The notes beneath the pieces were generated by a model that was not told the DNA's origin, made no database searches, and saw only the letters and a program-made list of their open reading frames with translations. A DNA stretch of 64,000 bases, from NCBI RefSeq assembly GCF_002163855.1, contig NZ_CP019332.1, positions 2,521,145 to 2,585,144 on the forward strand, given 5' to 3'. This document shows, piece by piece, positions 7,578 through 16,389 of the stretch. The position numbers and the translations under genes are program-made. The DNA comes from Winogradskyella sp. PC-19. Its GTDB lineage: Bacteria; Bacteroidota; Bacteroidia; Flavobacteriales; Flavobacteriaceae. The stretch's first letter is position 1. Every line of letters starts with the position of its first letter.

Positions 7578-9422
7578 ATGAAGTTTAAACAAGGTTTTCT
7601 TGGCTTATTTTCTATAGTTATTATGGCTGGCTTTTCGCAATCACCTAAGTTAGATAGTTTGCAAAATTTGGTAGATAATTATGCAAATAAAGATAAAGTT
7701 AGGATAAGTTATCTGGTAGATATCTCGAACTATCATTATAAGAAAGATATAGATAAGGCGGAGCCTTACATGAAAGAGGCTATTGCCATAGCAGAATCTC
7801 TAGAGGATTATCAAACTGTATCAGAATTAAAAACCCGCATGGCTGATAATTATGTATCGCGAGGACTATTTAAAGAAGCACTTTCTGAAATTCTGCAGGC
7901 GGCAAGAATCCAAGATAGTATAGATGTATCTTTAAAAGATAAAATTTTTACTCAAAACATATTGTCTACGGTCTACAGAGGTTATGGAGATAATCAAAAA
8001 TCGTTAGATGTGATTTTAAAGGTTATTGAATTATCAAAAAAAATCCCATTATCAAGTGAAACCGTTAAATATTATTATAATGCAGGTGGATCTTATGCCC
8101 AATTGAAAGATTTAGATAATGCTGAAATATGTTATTTGAAAGCTAAAGAAATAGCAAATAAAATAGGTGATAAACACATGGAAATTATTATGACTTCTGT
8201 TTTAGGAGACCATTATAAGAATATTTCAAAGTATAAGGAGGCTAAGCAGATGATTACAAAATCCTTGGATTATTACAAAGCCAATAACGAAGATCGAAAC
8301 TTGGCATCTTCATATAGAATTTTAGGAGATATAGAATCTTTACAAGGTAATACCAAAGAATCCATACCATGTTATGAAAACGCCTTAGAAATATTTGACA
8401 GAACGGGTAACTTGTATTATTCTAAAATGACTAATCAACGTTTGTTTATTGCATATAGCATTGTAAAGGAGCGCGAGAAAGCTAATATGGCCAACAACCG
8501 CTATAATACATTAAAAGACTCTTTAGATACTAAGGAGCGTAAATCTTTAATTGCAGAAATGAATGTAAAGTTCGATATTGAAAAAGTAAAAAAACAAAAG
8601 GAAATAGCAAATTTGCAAAGTAATAAGAATAAAAATATGTTTATTGGTTCGACCATATTTGCAGTCTTAATACTTTTAAGTTCTTTGCTTTATATCGGTA
8701 GACTTCGCGCTCATAAAAAAGCAGAATTGATTACAGCAGAATTGAAAGAAACTCAAAAGCGTTTGGCACTAGAAAAACAGTATCGAGATTCTGAGTTAAA
8801 AGCTTTAAAATCGCAAATGAATCCACACTTTGTTTTCAATGCACTTAATTCTATTCAGGATTATATTGTCCTTAATAAAAAGGATTTGGCAAGTGATTAC
8901 TTAGGGAAGTTTGCGGACTTAATAAGGAATTATCTTCATTTTAGCGATACAGGTTTTATTTCGGTTAGTGATGAAGTTCATAATCTAAAATTATATTTAG
9001 AGCTTGAGAAACTAAGATTTGAAGATGAATTTCAGTACCATCTAAAAGTTGACAGCACAATCAATACAGAGGTTGTAAAAATCCCGACAATGCTTATTCA
9101 ACCCTACATAGAAAATGCACTAAAGCACGGGCTTTTCCATAAGAAAGATGATAGGAGTTTAGATATTAATTTTTTTAAGTTATCCGACAAAGTGCTTCAA
9201 TGCGTAATAAAAGATAACGGCATTGGAAGAGAGAAATCCAATGCAATAAATGCAAAACGAAAAGAAGTCCAGAAAGCATTTGCTCTTAAAGCTACTGCAG
9301 AGCGTTTAGATTTGCTCAATTACGGAAAAGAACGAAAAATCGGTGTGAATATCATAGACTTGAGAGAAGACGGTAAAGCTCTGGGGACTAAAGTCATTCT
9401 TAATATCCCAATTTTAACTTAG
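7578..9422 (+). CDS. TPR-containing LytS-type sensor histidine kinase
   Basis: This 614-residue sensor starts at the ATG that begins a proper signal peptide (MKFKQGFLGLFSIVIMAGFSQ). The longer ORF from 7506 adds an implausible leader. The order is signal peptide, a periplasmic array of tetratricopeptide-like repeats (~residues 30-340), one membrane span (MFIGSTIFAVLILLSSLLYIG), a coiled linker, the His_kinase domain with QMNPHFVFNALNS (H417), then a HATPase with LIQPYIENALKHGL and DNGIGR. It ends 1 nt before the LytTR regulator, its obvious partner. The signal sensed by the TPR part is unknown. Confidence 0.92.
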   Translation: MKFKQGFLGLFSIVIMAGFSQSPKLDSLQNLVDNYANKDKVRISYLVDISNYHYKKDIDKAEPYMKEAIAIAESLEDYQTVSELKTRMADNYVSRGLFKEALSEILQAARIQDSIDVSLKDKIFTQNILSTVYRGYGDNQKSLDVILKVIELSKKIPLSSETVKYYYNAGGSYAQLKDLDNAEICYLKAKEIANKIGDKHMEIIMTSVLGDHYKNISKYKEAKQMITKSLDYYKANNEDRNLASSYRILGDIESLQGNTKESIPCYENALEIFDRTGNLYYSKMTNQRLFIAYSIVKEREKANMANNRYNTLKDSLDTKERKSLIAEMNVKFDIEKVKKQKEIANLQSNKNKNMFIGSTIFAVLILLSSLLYIGRLRAHKKAELITAELKETQKRLALEKQYRDSELKALKSQMNPHFVFNALNSIQDYIVLNKKDLASDYLGKFADLIRNYLHFSDTGFISVSDEVHNLKLYLELEKLRFEDEFQYHLKVDSTINTEVVKIPTMLIQPYIENALKHGLFHKKDDRSLDINFFKLSDKVLQCVIKDNGIGREKSNAINAKRKEVQKAFALKATAERLDLLNYGKERKIGVNIIDLREDGKALGTKVILNIPILT

Positions 9423-9423
9423 T

Positions 9424-10173
9424 ATGAAAGCACTCATTATTGATGACGAAAAAAAGGCACGACAAGTATTGCGTATCTTGGTTCAAGAAAACTGCTCAAA
9501 AATTACAGACATTTTTGAAGCCAAAGACTTGCTTTCAGGTATAGAGCTAATAAAAATACAACAACCCAGTATTGTCTTTTTAGATATAGAAATGCCAGAA
9601 CATTCAGGATTAGAGATTTTGAATTTTATTGAAAAAGAAGTTCATAATTTTGAAATTATTTTTACAACGGCTTATAGCGAATATGCCATACAAGCATTTC
9701 AATTATCAGCTATTGATTACCTATTGAAGCCTGTGCGTCCAAATCAGGTAAAAGCCGCTGTGCAAAAAGCCATTAGCTTTTTGGGGAATACCCAAATTAA
9801 CAAGCGATTGACAGAACTAAAATCTAGTCTAGAGGACAGCAGCTTTAAAAAGATAGGATTGCCTTATTCTGAAGGTATAAAGTTTGTAAATTTTAACGAT
9901 ATCATTACGCTTGAGGCAGATGGTATGTATACCAATGTGAGTACAACATCCTATGGTAATATTTTAGTTAGTAAGCCTCTTAAGTTTTTCGTAGAAGCTT
10001 TAATAAACATAAAGTTATTTTATCGCCCACATCGTTCTCACCTAATTAATCTTTCCTATATAAAAGATTATGTCCGTAAAGATGGCGGATATATTATTAT
10101 GGAGAATGACAAAACTATATCTATTTCAAATGATAAAAAAGAAGAATTTCTAACGATTGTTCATAATATCTGA
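9424..10173 (+). CDS. LytTR-family response regulator
   Basis: This 249-residue DNA-binding response regulator has a receiver domain at residues 1-~120, with the phospho-acceptor Asp54 in VFLDIEMPEHSG, acidic pair D7/D8 and Lys in YLLKPVRP. A LytTR DNA-binding domain follows at ~145-245 (FVNFNDIITLEADGMYTNV, RPHRSHLINLSYI). It follows the kinase with a single-base gap, forming a two-component pair. The target genes are not known; the LamG protein just downstream is an obvious candidate by proximity only. Confidence 0.93.
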   Translation: MKALIIDDEKKARQVLRILVQENCSKITDIFEAKDLLSGIELIKIQQPSIVFLDIEMPEHSGLEILNFIEKEVHNFEIIFTTAYSEYAIQAFQLSAIDYLLKPVRPNQVKAAVQKAISFLGNTQINKRLTELKSSLEDSSFKKIGLPYSEGIKFVNFNDIITLEADGMYTNVSTTSYGNILVSKPLKFFVEALINIKLFYRPHRSHLINLSYIKDYVRKDGGYIIMENDKTISISNDKKEEFLTIVHNI

Positions 10174-10268
10174 AGGCTTTAAAAGTTCAAAATCCAGTTT
10201 CAGCAATTAGTCACTAAACTAGGTTGTTTTTGATGGTATTTTTATCCTAAACAATAAGTTTTATACTC

Positions 10269-11846
10269 ATGAAAACAAAATTACTTTTTTTGATGTTACT
10301 GTTAGGTGCTTATGCATTTACTCAAATTCCGATAGACGATACAAAACGATATTTGTTTATAAATGGCAGTTTACAAAATGATGCTAATCCAGGAACAAGT
10401 GATTTGGTTCGTTCGGGTAATGCACCTTCTGTAATAACAGGGCAAGACGGCATTCCTAATAATGCTGTACAGTTGCTAGGAACAAGTTTTAATGCAGGTC
10501 AAATATCTGCAAGCCAATTTCAAAGTACCAATCAAGAAGTGTCTATTAGTGTTTGGATTAAAATCGAATTTTCTAGTAGTGCTACTCGAGGTATTTTTAG
10601 GCAAACACATTCAAATGGAACACTTTATGGTTATGATTTTTATTACAGTGGTACTACGTTAAAAATGTATAGCCGACACAGTTGTTTTGGTACAAACTGT
10701 GATCAAACAAATACACTTTCTAGTTCTACCACAATAAATGATAATCAGTGGCATCATGTCGTTTTTAGTGTGTATAAAGAGCAAGGTACAAGTCAAGAAC
10801 GCTACGTACAACGATTATATATAGATGGTGTTTTAGATGCTAGTTATGATTTTCCTTTTGTAGCTTCAGGAACTGGTTTTGGCCCTGTACTTTGGTCAAA
10901 TAATAACAATTTGTTGATTGCACAACAACCACAAAGTCAATTTTATGAAGGTGCTTTAGACGATATAAGGCTTTATGAACGAGCCTTAACAAATGATGAA
11001 ATCGTGTATTTGTCAGGTGGTACACCACCACCAGTTGTTAATATTCCAGATGTTAATTTTAAATCTTGGTTGGTCAACAATGCCTCTGTAAATACAAACG
11101 GAGATACAGAAATTCAAGTTAGTGAGGCTATGAGTTTTTCAGGAACCTTACAACCCATTGGAGTAGGTATTTTAGACTGGACGGGTATTGAATCGTTTAC
11201 AGCATTAACAAGGTTGGACGCTGATACTAACAATGCTTCAACAATAGACTTAAGTCAAAATATAAATTTGCATACCTTTTTGTATGCAGAAGCTTTTCAA
11301 TTGGCCACTGTAGTCTTACCTAATTCTAATACCTTACAAATCATTAATATTACAGATTCAAAACTTTCAAGTCTAGATTTATCAAATTATACTAACCTCA
11401 CTGCTGTTGGATTTGCTAGTGGGAGCCTGCTTTCTAGCTTGGATTTAAGAAATGGAAATAACACAAGTATTACATCATTCAACTCGCAATTTACTCCCAA
11501 TTTGAATTGTATTTTTGTTGATGATAAAATGTATAGCCAAACGAATTGGATTAATATTGATGCTGCCAATAATTTTGTTGAAACCGAGTTTGAATGTAAT
11601 TCTCTTACCGTTACAGACTTTAATTTTAATAAAATTAAAATGTATCCAAACCCAACACGCAATACCTTAAATATCGAGGTAAATAAACTTGAAAACAGCT
11701 ACATAAGAATTTTTGACATCACTGGTAATGAAGTCATTACAACAAACCAAAAGCAGATAAATATTTCACAGCTTAAAAGCGGTGTTTATATTCTTAAGGC
11801 GTTAACAATTTCGGGAGAGGTCGTTAAACGTTTTATAAAACAATGA
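10269..11846 (+). CDS. Secreted LamG-domain protein with type IX sorting tail
   Basis: This 525-residue protein has a signal peptide (residues 1-~18) and then a concanavalin-like LamG_3 domain (~55-240: VSISVWIKIEF, NQWHHVVFSVYK, GALDDIRLYERAL). A middle region has leucine-rich-like strands (LTRLDADTN, LSSLDLSNYTNLTAV). The C-terminal type A T9SS sorting domain is at ~450-525 (KMYPNPTRNTLNIEV ... GVYILKALTISGEVVKRFIKQ). It should be exported through the type IX system and attached to or released from the cell surface. The ligand, probably a polysaccharide or cell surface, is unknown. Confidence 0.88.
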   Translation: MKTKLLFLMLLLGAYAFTQIPIDDTKRYLFINGSLQNDANPGTSDLVRSGNAPSVITGQDGIPNNAVQLLGTSFNAGQISASQFQSTNQEVSISVWIKIEFSSSATRGIFRQTHSNGTLYGYDFYYSGTTLKMYSRHSCFGTNCDQTNTLSSSTTINDNQWHHVVFSVYKEQGTSQERYVQRLYIDGVLDASYDFPFVASGTGFGPVLWSNNNNLLIAQQPQSQFYEGALDDIRLYERALTNDEIVYLSGGTPPPVVNIPDVNFKSWLVNNASVNTNGDTEIQVSEAMSFSGTLQPIGVGILDWTGIESFTALTRLDADTNNASTIDLSQNINLHTFLYAEAFQLATVVLPNSNTLQIINITDSKLSSLDLSNYTNLTAVGFASGSLLSSLDLRNGNNTSITSFNSQFTPNLNCIFVDDKMYSQTNWINIDAANNFVETEFECNSLTVTDFNFNKIKMYPNPTRNTLNIEVNKLENSYIRIFDITGNEVITTNQKQINISQLKSGVYILKALTISGEVVKRFIKQ

Positions 11847-11870
11847 TTCTTTAAATTTAAGTCTATAATA

Positions 11871-11896
11871 AGAGCAGTAAAAGTTTCTTTTACTCT
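11871..11896. terminator. Possible bidirectional terminator
   Basis: The hairpin AGTAAAAG (11876-11883), loop TTT, CTTTTACT (11887-11894) sits between two convergent genes. The stem is AU-rich and the T-tracts are poor, so this is a modest call. Confidence 0.4.
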
Positions 11897-12659
11897 ATTT
11901 ATATACAAGTGGAATAACTTCTCCTTTAGTAAGGCAATATTTTTTTATCTCATCTTTTGAGAGTTTAGCAGTGTAATCAATTTCATTAACTCTAAAGCCA
12001 ATAGAACGAAGTTTGTCAAAGTAATCACGACCATAAACTCTAACATGATCATATTGGCCAAATATTTTTGCTCGTTCCTTTTTATTAGTTATTGTATTGT
12101 CTTCAAAAGTTAAACTTTTTTCTAGGTCCTGTGGAATTTGAAAAATCCCCCATCCATTTGGTTTCATAACACGATATAGCTCTTGCATAGCTTTAGTGTC
12201 GTCTGGAATATGTTCCAAAACATGGTTGCAAAGAATAATGTCATAACTGTTATCTTCAAAAGGAAGATTACAAATATCTGCTTTGATATCGGCTATTGGA
12301 GATAATAAGTCTGTTGTTGTATAATCTAGATTATCTAACTTTTTAAATAGTTTTAGAAAACACTGTTCTGGCGCAAAATGTAATACTTTCTTTTTCGCAG
12401 AGAAAAAATCAGTTTCATTTTTTAAATATAGCCAAAGTAGTCTGTGTCTTTCTAAAGAAAGAGTTGATGGAGAAAGTATACTACTTCTTTGTTCATCATA
12501 ACCATATGGCAAGAAAGTCCTAAAACTATTACCATCAATTGGGTCAGTAAATTTATTTCCTTTTAGAAAGAATGCGAAAATTGGACGAACAATGTAACTA
12601 AACCTTATTAGTAATGGTCTTGGAATAACGTTTAATATATACTTAAAAATTGATTTCAA
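11895..12659 (-). CDS. Class I SAM-dependent methyltransferase (Methyltransf_11)
   Basis: This 254-residue protein begins with TTG. The Rossmann-type methyltransferase core is at ~90-190: VLHFAPEQCFLKLFKKL (a diverged motif I), DNSYDIILCNHVLEHIPDD (the DxxxCNHVLEH motif IV typical of family 11) and ELYRVMKPNGWGIFQIP. An N-terminal ~75-residue extension is hydrophobic and basic. It lies 5 nt after the GldL-like peptide gene and probably shares the map transcript. The substrate is unknown; relatives often sit in surface-polysaccharide loci, but no such locus is seen here. Confidence 0.82.
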   Translation of the reverse strand: MKSIFKYILNVIPRPLLIRFSYIVRPIFAFFLKGNKFTDPIDGNSFRTFLPYGYDEQRSSILSPSTLSLERHRLLWLYLKNETDFFSAKKKVLHFAPEQCFLKLFKKLDNLDYTTTDLLSPIADIKADICNLPFEDNSYDIILCNHVLEHIPDDTKAMQELYRVMKPNGWGIFQIPQDLEKSLTFEDNTITNKKERAKIFGQYDHVRVYGRDYFDKLRSIGFRVNEIDYTAKLSKDEIKKYCLTKGEVIPLVYK

Positions 12660-12664
12660 GTTAA

Positions 12665-12862
12665 TTATAAATTTAGGAAGTCTTGAAATTTTTTGTATGT
12701 CAAGATTTTATAGATAAGTGCAACTCCAAATACCAATTTAAAAAGTGTTCCAATAATATATAATTCAAAACCATAAGGCCAATGTAGAATTTTGAATAAA
12801 GAACTAATAATTGCTATAAGAAACCCAACGATAATTAAAACTAAAATATATTTTGTTTTCAT
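12665..12862 (-). CDS. Small two-span membrane protein, GldL-like N-terminus
   Basis: This 65-residue protein has two hydrophobic helices (~5-24 and ~33-54). Between them is FKILHWPYGFELYIIGT, which resembles the membrane hairpin of the gliding/T9SS motor protein GldL (FKIxHWP). It lacks the long cytoplasmic GldL domain, so it is not the motor subunit itself. It sits between map and a methyltransferase with gaps of 2 and 5 nt, so it is co-transcribed. Small proteins with this hairpin recur in Bacteroidota; their role is unknown. Confidence 0.65.
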   Translation of the reverse strand: MKTKYILVLIIVGFLIAIISSLFKILHWPYGFELYIIGTLFKLVFGVALIYKILTYKKFQDFLNL

Positions 12863-12864
12863 AA

Positions 12865-13683
12865 TTATAAAGTTAATGTCTTTTGTCTAAACTCATCTTC
12901 TTCATTACTTTTGATACCTAAAGCTTCATAAACATATGCAAAGGTCGAAAGTAGTTCTGGCTTACCATCTAATATTGCGACATCGTGTTCAAAATGTGCA
13001 CTTGGCTTATTGTCTAAGGTGGTAATAGTCCAGCCATCCCTGTGTTGCTTTATCCGTTGCGTTCCTAAATTTATCATAGGCTCGATAGCGACTACCATAC
13101 CTTCAACAAATTTTTTACCACGACCACGTTTTCCGTAGTTTGGCATTTCTGGATCCTCGTGCATTTTACTTCCCAAGCCATGTCCTACCAATTCGCGAAC
13201 CACTCCATAGCCATGGTTTTCACAATATTTTTGAATAGCATAACCAACATCACCTACACGATTTCCAAGCTTAAATTCTCTAATACCAACGTAAAGCGAT
13301 TCTTTTGTTACCTGAAGTAATTTTTTTGTTTCAGGAGCAACTTCTCCTATTTCAAAAGTGTAAGCGTGGTCACCATAAAAGTCATTTTTGATAGCACCAC
13401 AATCAATAGAAATAATATCACCTTCAACTAGAGGTGTGTCATTTGGGATGCCATGAACCACTTGAGAGTTTGGACTCATACATAGTGTGTTTGGAAAATC
13501 ATATAATCCCAAAAATCCTGGTATGGCACCTTGGTCACGGATACATTCTTCAGCTATCTTGTCTAACTCTAATGAGGTTACTCCTGGCTTTACAGCTTTT
13601 GCCACTTCACCTAAAGTTCTAGAAACAACAAGGGCAGCTTCACGCATTAACTCAATTTCTTCTTTTGTTTTTACAACAATCAT
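12865..13683 (-). CDS. map: Type I methionine aminopeptidase
   Basis: This 272-residue cytoplasmic metalloenzyme removes N-terminal Met from nascent proteins. The metal ligands of the pita-bread fold are visible: Asp in SIDCGAIKNDFYGDHAYTF (two Asp), His in GHGLGSKMHEDP, Glu in AIEPMI and Glu in FEHDVAI. HGIPND supplies the substrate-side His. The length is slightly above the ~250 typical of bacterial enzymes, with the excess at the C-terminus (SNEEDEFRQKTLTL). A -7 element lies ~20 nt upstream. Confidence 0.96.
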   Translation of the reverse strand: MIVVKTKEEIELMREAALVVSRTLGEVAKAVKPGVTSLELDKIAEECIRDQGAIPGFLGLYDFPNTLCMSPNSQVVHGIPNDTPLVEGDIISIDCGAIKNDFYGDHAYTFEIGEVAPETKKLLQVTKESLYVGIREFKLGNRVGDVGYAIQKYCENHGYGVVRELVGHGLGSKMHEDPEMPNYGKRGRGKKFVEGMVVAIEPMINLGTQRIKQHRDGWTITTLDNKPSAHFEHDVAILDGKPELLSTFAYVYEALGIKSNEEDEFRQKTLTL

Positions 13684-13702
13684 TTTATTCTGTATTGGTG
13701 CG

Positions 13703-13710
13703 CAAAGATA
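13703..13710 (-). promoter_or_regulatory. Flavobacterial -7 element for map
   Basis: On the minus strand TATCTTTG matches TAnnTTTG and predicts a leader of ~15 nt before the map ATG. No -33 TTG is evident. Confidence 0.4.
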
Positions 13711-13730
13711 CTAAAATAAGTATGCTGTTT

Positions 13731-14144
13731 CTATCTATTAAATAAGCCAAAGAAACCTTTTTTAGATTTTGGTTTTTCCATATTAGGAATGTCGTTTGTA
13801 AGCATTTGATAAACTTTTCCCCAACCAATAAAACCGCCAATATTTCTATCATCAATAAAATAGTCTGCATGAATTTTTGGACTCTTGTCTATATCAAACT
13901 GTTCTTCTGGAAAACTTTTATTGACTGCGTAAAATTCTATGCCATTTTCTTTACAAAATAAAACTGCTTCTTCTAGCTTTTTACCATCTCTATAAGTCCA
14001 GAGTATTAGACGATGTCCATCGTTCTGAAGACGTGTTAAAGTTTCAAAAGCAAAGAGTTGAGGTTTACCGATATTAGGATAGGCATCCTCGACTATGGTG
14101 CCATCAAAATCTATAGCTAATATGAGTTTGTCTTTATATTTCAT
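13731..14144 (-). CDS. HAD-superfamily phosphatase, BT0820 type
   Basis: This 137-residue minimal HAD hydrolase has the nucleophile motif in AIDFDGTIVED (Asp at ~11 and 13), motif II in LILWTYRDGKKLEEA, and the acidic motif in YFIDDRNIGGF. There is little or no cap domain, as in the BT0820 family, which is thought to act on nucleotides or sugar phosphates. Its start lies 3 nt after the gpmI stop, so it is the second gene of a gpmI unit. The physiological substrate is not known. Confidence 0.85.
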   Translation of the reverse strand: MKYKDKLILAIDFDGTIVEDAYPNIGKPQLFAFETLTRLQNDGHRLILWTYRDGKKLEEAVLFCKENGIEFYAVNKSFPEEQFDIDKSPKIHADYFIDDRNIGGFIGWGKVYQMLTNDIPNMEKPKSKKGFFGLFNR

Positions 14145-14147
14145 TAG

Positions 14148-15665
14148 TTAAACCAAACTATGTTGAGTCATTGCTTCAGGTTTCTCAATTCCCATTAAAT
14201 GTAATATTGTAGGTGCAATATCTCCCAAAATACCGTCTTTAATTTGTTTTAGGTCATTATCAATTAAAATTACAGGAACAGGATTTGTGGTGTGTGCTGT
14301 ATGTGGTGTTCCATCAGGATTTATCATGGTTTCGCAATTACCATGGTCTGCGATAAGTATAGTAGTGTAATTATTATCTAATGCTGCAGTAATAACGTCT
14401 TTTGTACAAATATCAACAGCTTCACAAGCCTTAATAGCAGCTTCCATAACACCAGTATGTCCAACCATATCGCCATTTGCAAAATTTAGACAAACAAAAT
14501 CGACATCTCCTTTTTCTAATTCAGGAACCAAAGCATCTCGTAATTCGTAAGCACTCATTTCTGGTTTTAAATCGTAAGTTGCCACTTTAGGTGAATTTCT
14601 TAAAAGTCGTGTTTCACCGTTAAATGGTTCTTCTTGACCACCAGAAAAGAAAAATGTTACGTGTGGATACTTTTCAGTTTCTGCAATACGAATTTGCTTT
14701 TTATTATATTCCTCTAACACCTCGCCTAAGGTCTCAGTAAGATTATCTTTATTAAAAATGACGTTAATGCCCTTAAAATTTTCGTCATAATTAGTCAGTG
14801 TGACATAATGTAAGTTAAGCTTATGCATACCAAACTCATGAAAATCCTTTTGAGAAAGTACCTCTGTCAATTGACGACCTCGGTCTGTCCTGAAATTAAA
14901 GAAAATAATAACATCATCTTCTTTGATAGTACCAATAGGATTACCGTTTTCATCAATATTTACTATTGGTTTAATAAATTCGTCGGTAATACCTTCTTCG
15001 TAACTAGATTCTATAGCTTTTAGGATTTGTGATGTTTGTTCGCCATTTCCATTAACCAATGCATCATAGGCTATTTTCACTCGTTCCCAACGTTTGTCTC
15101 TATCCATTGCGTAGTAACGACCAGTAACTGTTGCTAATGTTGCATTGGATTCGGTAAGTTTGTCTTCTAACTCAGAGATAAATCCATAGCCAGATTTAGG
15201 GCCTACGTCTCTTCCATCTGTAAATGCGTGTACAAAAACATTATCAAGATTATTTTCTTTAGTAGCGTCTAATAGACCAAAAAGATGTTTGATATGAGAA
15301 TGAACACCGCCATCACTAACTAATCCTAATAGGTGTACATTTTTATTATTATTTTTTGCATAAGCAAAAGCATCTTTTAGTACTTGCTCTTCTTGAAGTG
15401 TTTTGTTTTTGACAGCTAAGTTGATTTTTACTAAATCTTGGTATACGATGCGACCGGCACCCAAATTCATATGTCCTACTTCACTATTGCCCATTTGGCC
15501 TTCTGGTAAACCTACATGTAAACCATCTGTTCTTAAAGTCGCGTGTGGGTATTTAGTATATAGTGAATCTATAAAAGGTGTTTCAGCATTGTCAATAGCA
15601 GAAACTTTTGGGTCTGGGGACATGCCCCAGCCATCCAAAATCATAAGAATTACTTTTTTATTCAT
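14148..15665 (-). CDS. gpmI: 2,3-bisphosphoglycerate-independent phosphoglycerate mutase
   Basis: This ~505-residue Mn-dependent glycolytic enzyme interconverts 3- and 2-phosphoglycerate. The alkaline-phosphatase-fold signatures are clear: LMILDGWGMS at the start, GNSEVGHMNLGAGR with the phospho-Ser (~61), GRYYAMDRD, FFNFRTDRGRQL, and the metal site NFANGDMVGHTG and IADHGNCE. The start at MNKKV is chosen over the ATG two codons upstream (15671) because it matches the usual N-terminus; the difference is trivial. Confidence 0.96.
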   Translation of the reverse strand: MNKKVILMILDGWGMSPDPKVSAIDNAETPFIDSLYTKYPHATLRTDGLHVGLPEGQMGNSEVGHMNLGAGRIVYQDLVKINLAVKNKTLQEEQVLKDAFAYAKNNNKNVHLLGLVSDGGVHSHIKHLFGLLDATKENNLDNVFVHAFTDGRDVGPKSGYGFISELEDKLTESNATLATVTGRYYAMDRDKRWERVKIAYDALVNGNGEQTSQILKAIESSYEEGITDEFIKPIVNIDENGNPIGTIKEDDVIIFFNFRTDRGRQLTEVLSQKDFHEFGMHKLNLHYVTLTNYDENFKGINVIFNKDNLTETLGEVLEEYNKKQIRIAETEKYPHVTFFFSGGQEEPFNGETRLLRNSPKVATYDLKPEMSAYELRDALVPELEKGDVDFVCLNFANGDMVGHTGVMEAAIKACEAVDICTKDVITAALDNNYTTILIADHGNCETMINPDGTPHTAHTTNPVPVILIDNDLKQIKDGILGDIAPTILHLMGIEKPEAMTQHSLV

Positions 15666-15685
15666 GACCATTTGTTAGTGAATAC

Positions 15686-15693
15686 CAAAGATA
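15686..15693 (-). promoter_or_regulatory. Flavobacterial -7 element for gpmI
   Basis: TATCTTTG on the minus strand matches TAnnTTTG, ~20 nt upstream of the gpmI start. A TTG on the same strand at 15719-15721 is 25 nt away, slightly beyond the usual -33 spacing. Confidence 0.42.
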
Positions 15694-15927
15694 ATACTTC
15701 ATCATTCATATCATATTTCAATATCATAAAAAAAATTAACTAACATTTTTTTATTTAAATAAAAACTAAATATTGTGTGAAATAAGTTAATTGTGATGAA
15801 GTTAACATATTTGTTTCCATACTGTTAAAGCTATGTTATCTCTTATCTTTTTATGTAACAGAATAAAATTTTAGTCGTCTCTCTATTATAATCAAAAACA
15901 TAATTAATCAATTAAAAATCATTCATC

Positions 15928-16323
15928 ATGAAAAAATCAGTAACAGTTTTGGCTTTAGCATTAAGCCTTTCAATTCCAACAGTAAATGCATCAAATCCCG
16001 AAATTTTATCAATTCCTATTTCTGTAGTTGAAGAGAACACTAATGTTAGTGCACTTTGCACAGCTGTAGCTAAAGGAGATATTGAAAAGGTAAAGCAACT
16101 ACTAAATAATGGAGTAGATGTAAACAAAAAATCGAACGGTATGCAGCCTATACATTATGCGGCAAGGCATAATAGAGTAGATATAATTAAAGTACTTATT
16201 ACTGCGGGTTCGGATATTCATACACCATGTGATAAAGGCTATACAGCAATAAGCCATGCGCAGAAAACAAACGCAGTTGAAGCTGCTGAGTTTTTAAAGC
16301 GTTTTAAAAGATTTAAAAGATAA
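15928..16323 (+). CDS. Secreted small ankyrin-repeat protein
   Basis: This 131-residue protein has a signal peptide (MKKSVTVLALALSLSIPTVNA) and then about three ankyrin repeats from residue ~50: AVAKGDIEKVKQLLNNGVDVN, GMQPIHYAARHNRVDIIKVL (TPLHxAA-like) and GYTAISHAQKTNAVEAAEFL. The C-terminus is a short basic KRFKRFKR tail. It should act in the periplasm or be surface-exposed, as a protein-binding scaffold. It is a monocistronic gene with a 256-bp upstream region and a strong terminator after it. Confidence 0.85.
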   Translation: MKKSVTVLALALSLSIPTVNASNPEILSIPISVVEENTNVSALCTAVAKGDIEKVKQLLNNGVDVNKKSNGMQPIHYAARHNRVDIIKVLITAGSDIHTPCDKGYTAISHAQKTNAVEAAEFLKRFKRFKR

Positions 16324-16359
16324 ATGTCTGGAGAGACAATTATTTGAGTTAGTTAATTG

Positions 16360-16389
16360 AGAAAAGCGTCCTTTTTAGGATGCTTTTCT
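16360..16389. terminator. Strong bidirectional terminator
   Basis: A 13-bp stem (16360-16372 with 16377-16389, one G-T wobble) with a TTTT loop serves the ankyrin gene on the plus strand and the M48 gene on the minus strand. One arm codes for the last residues and stop codon of the M48 protein. Confidence 0.75.

Noticed and set aside
15672-15927. Possible small RNA or riboswitch between gpmI and the ankyrin gene
   Set aside because: The stretch is AT-rich with only weak, short self-complementarity and no recognisable motif; the gpmI -7 element is its only clear content.
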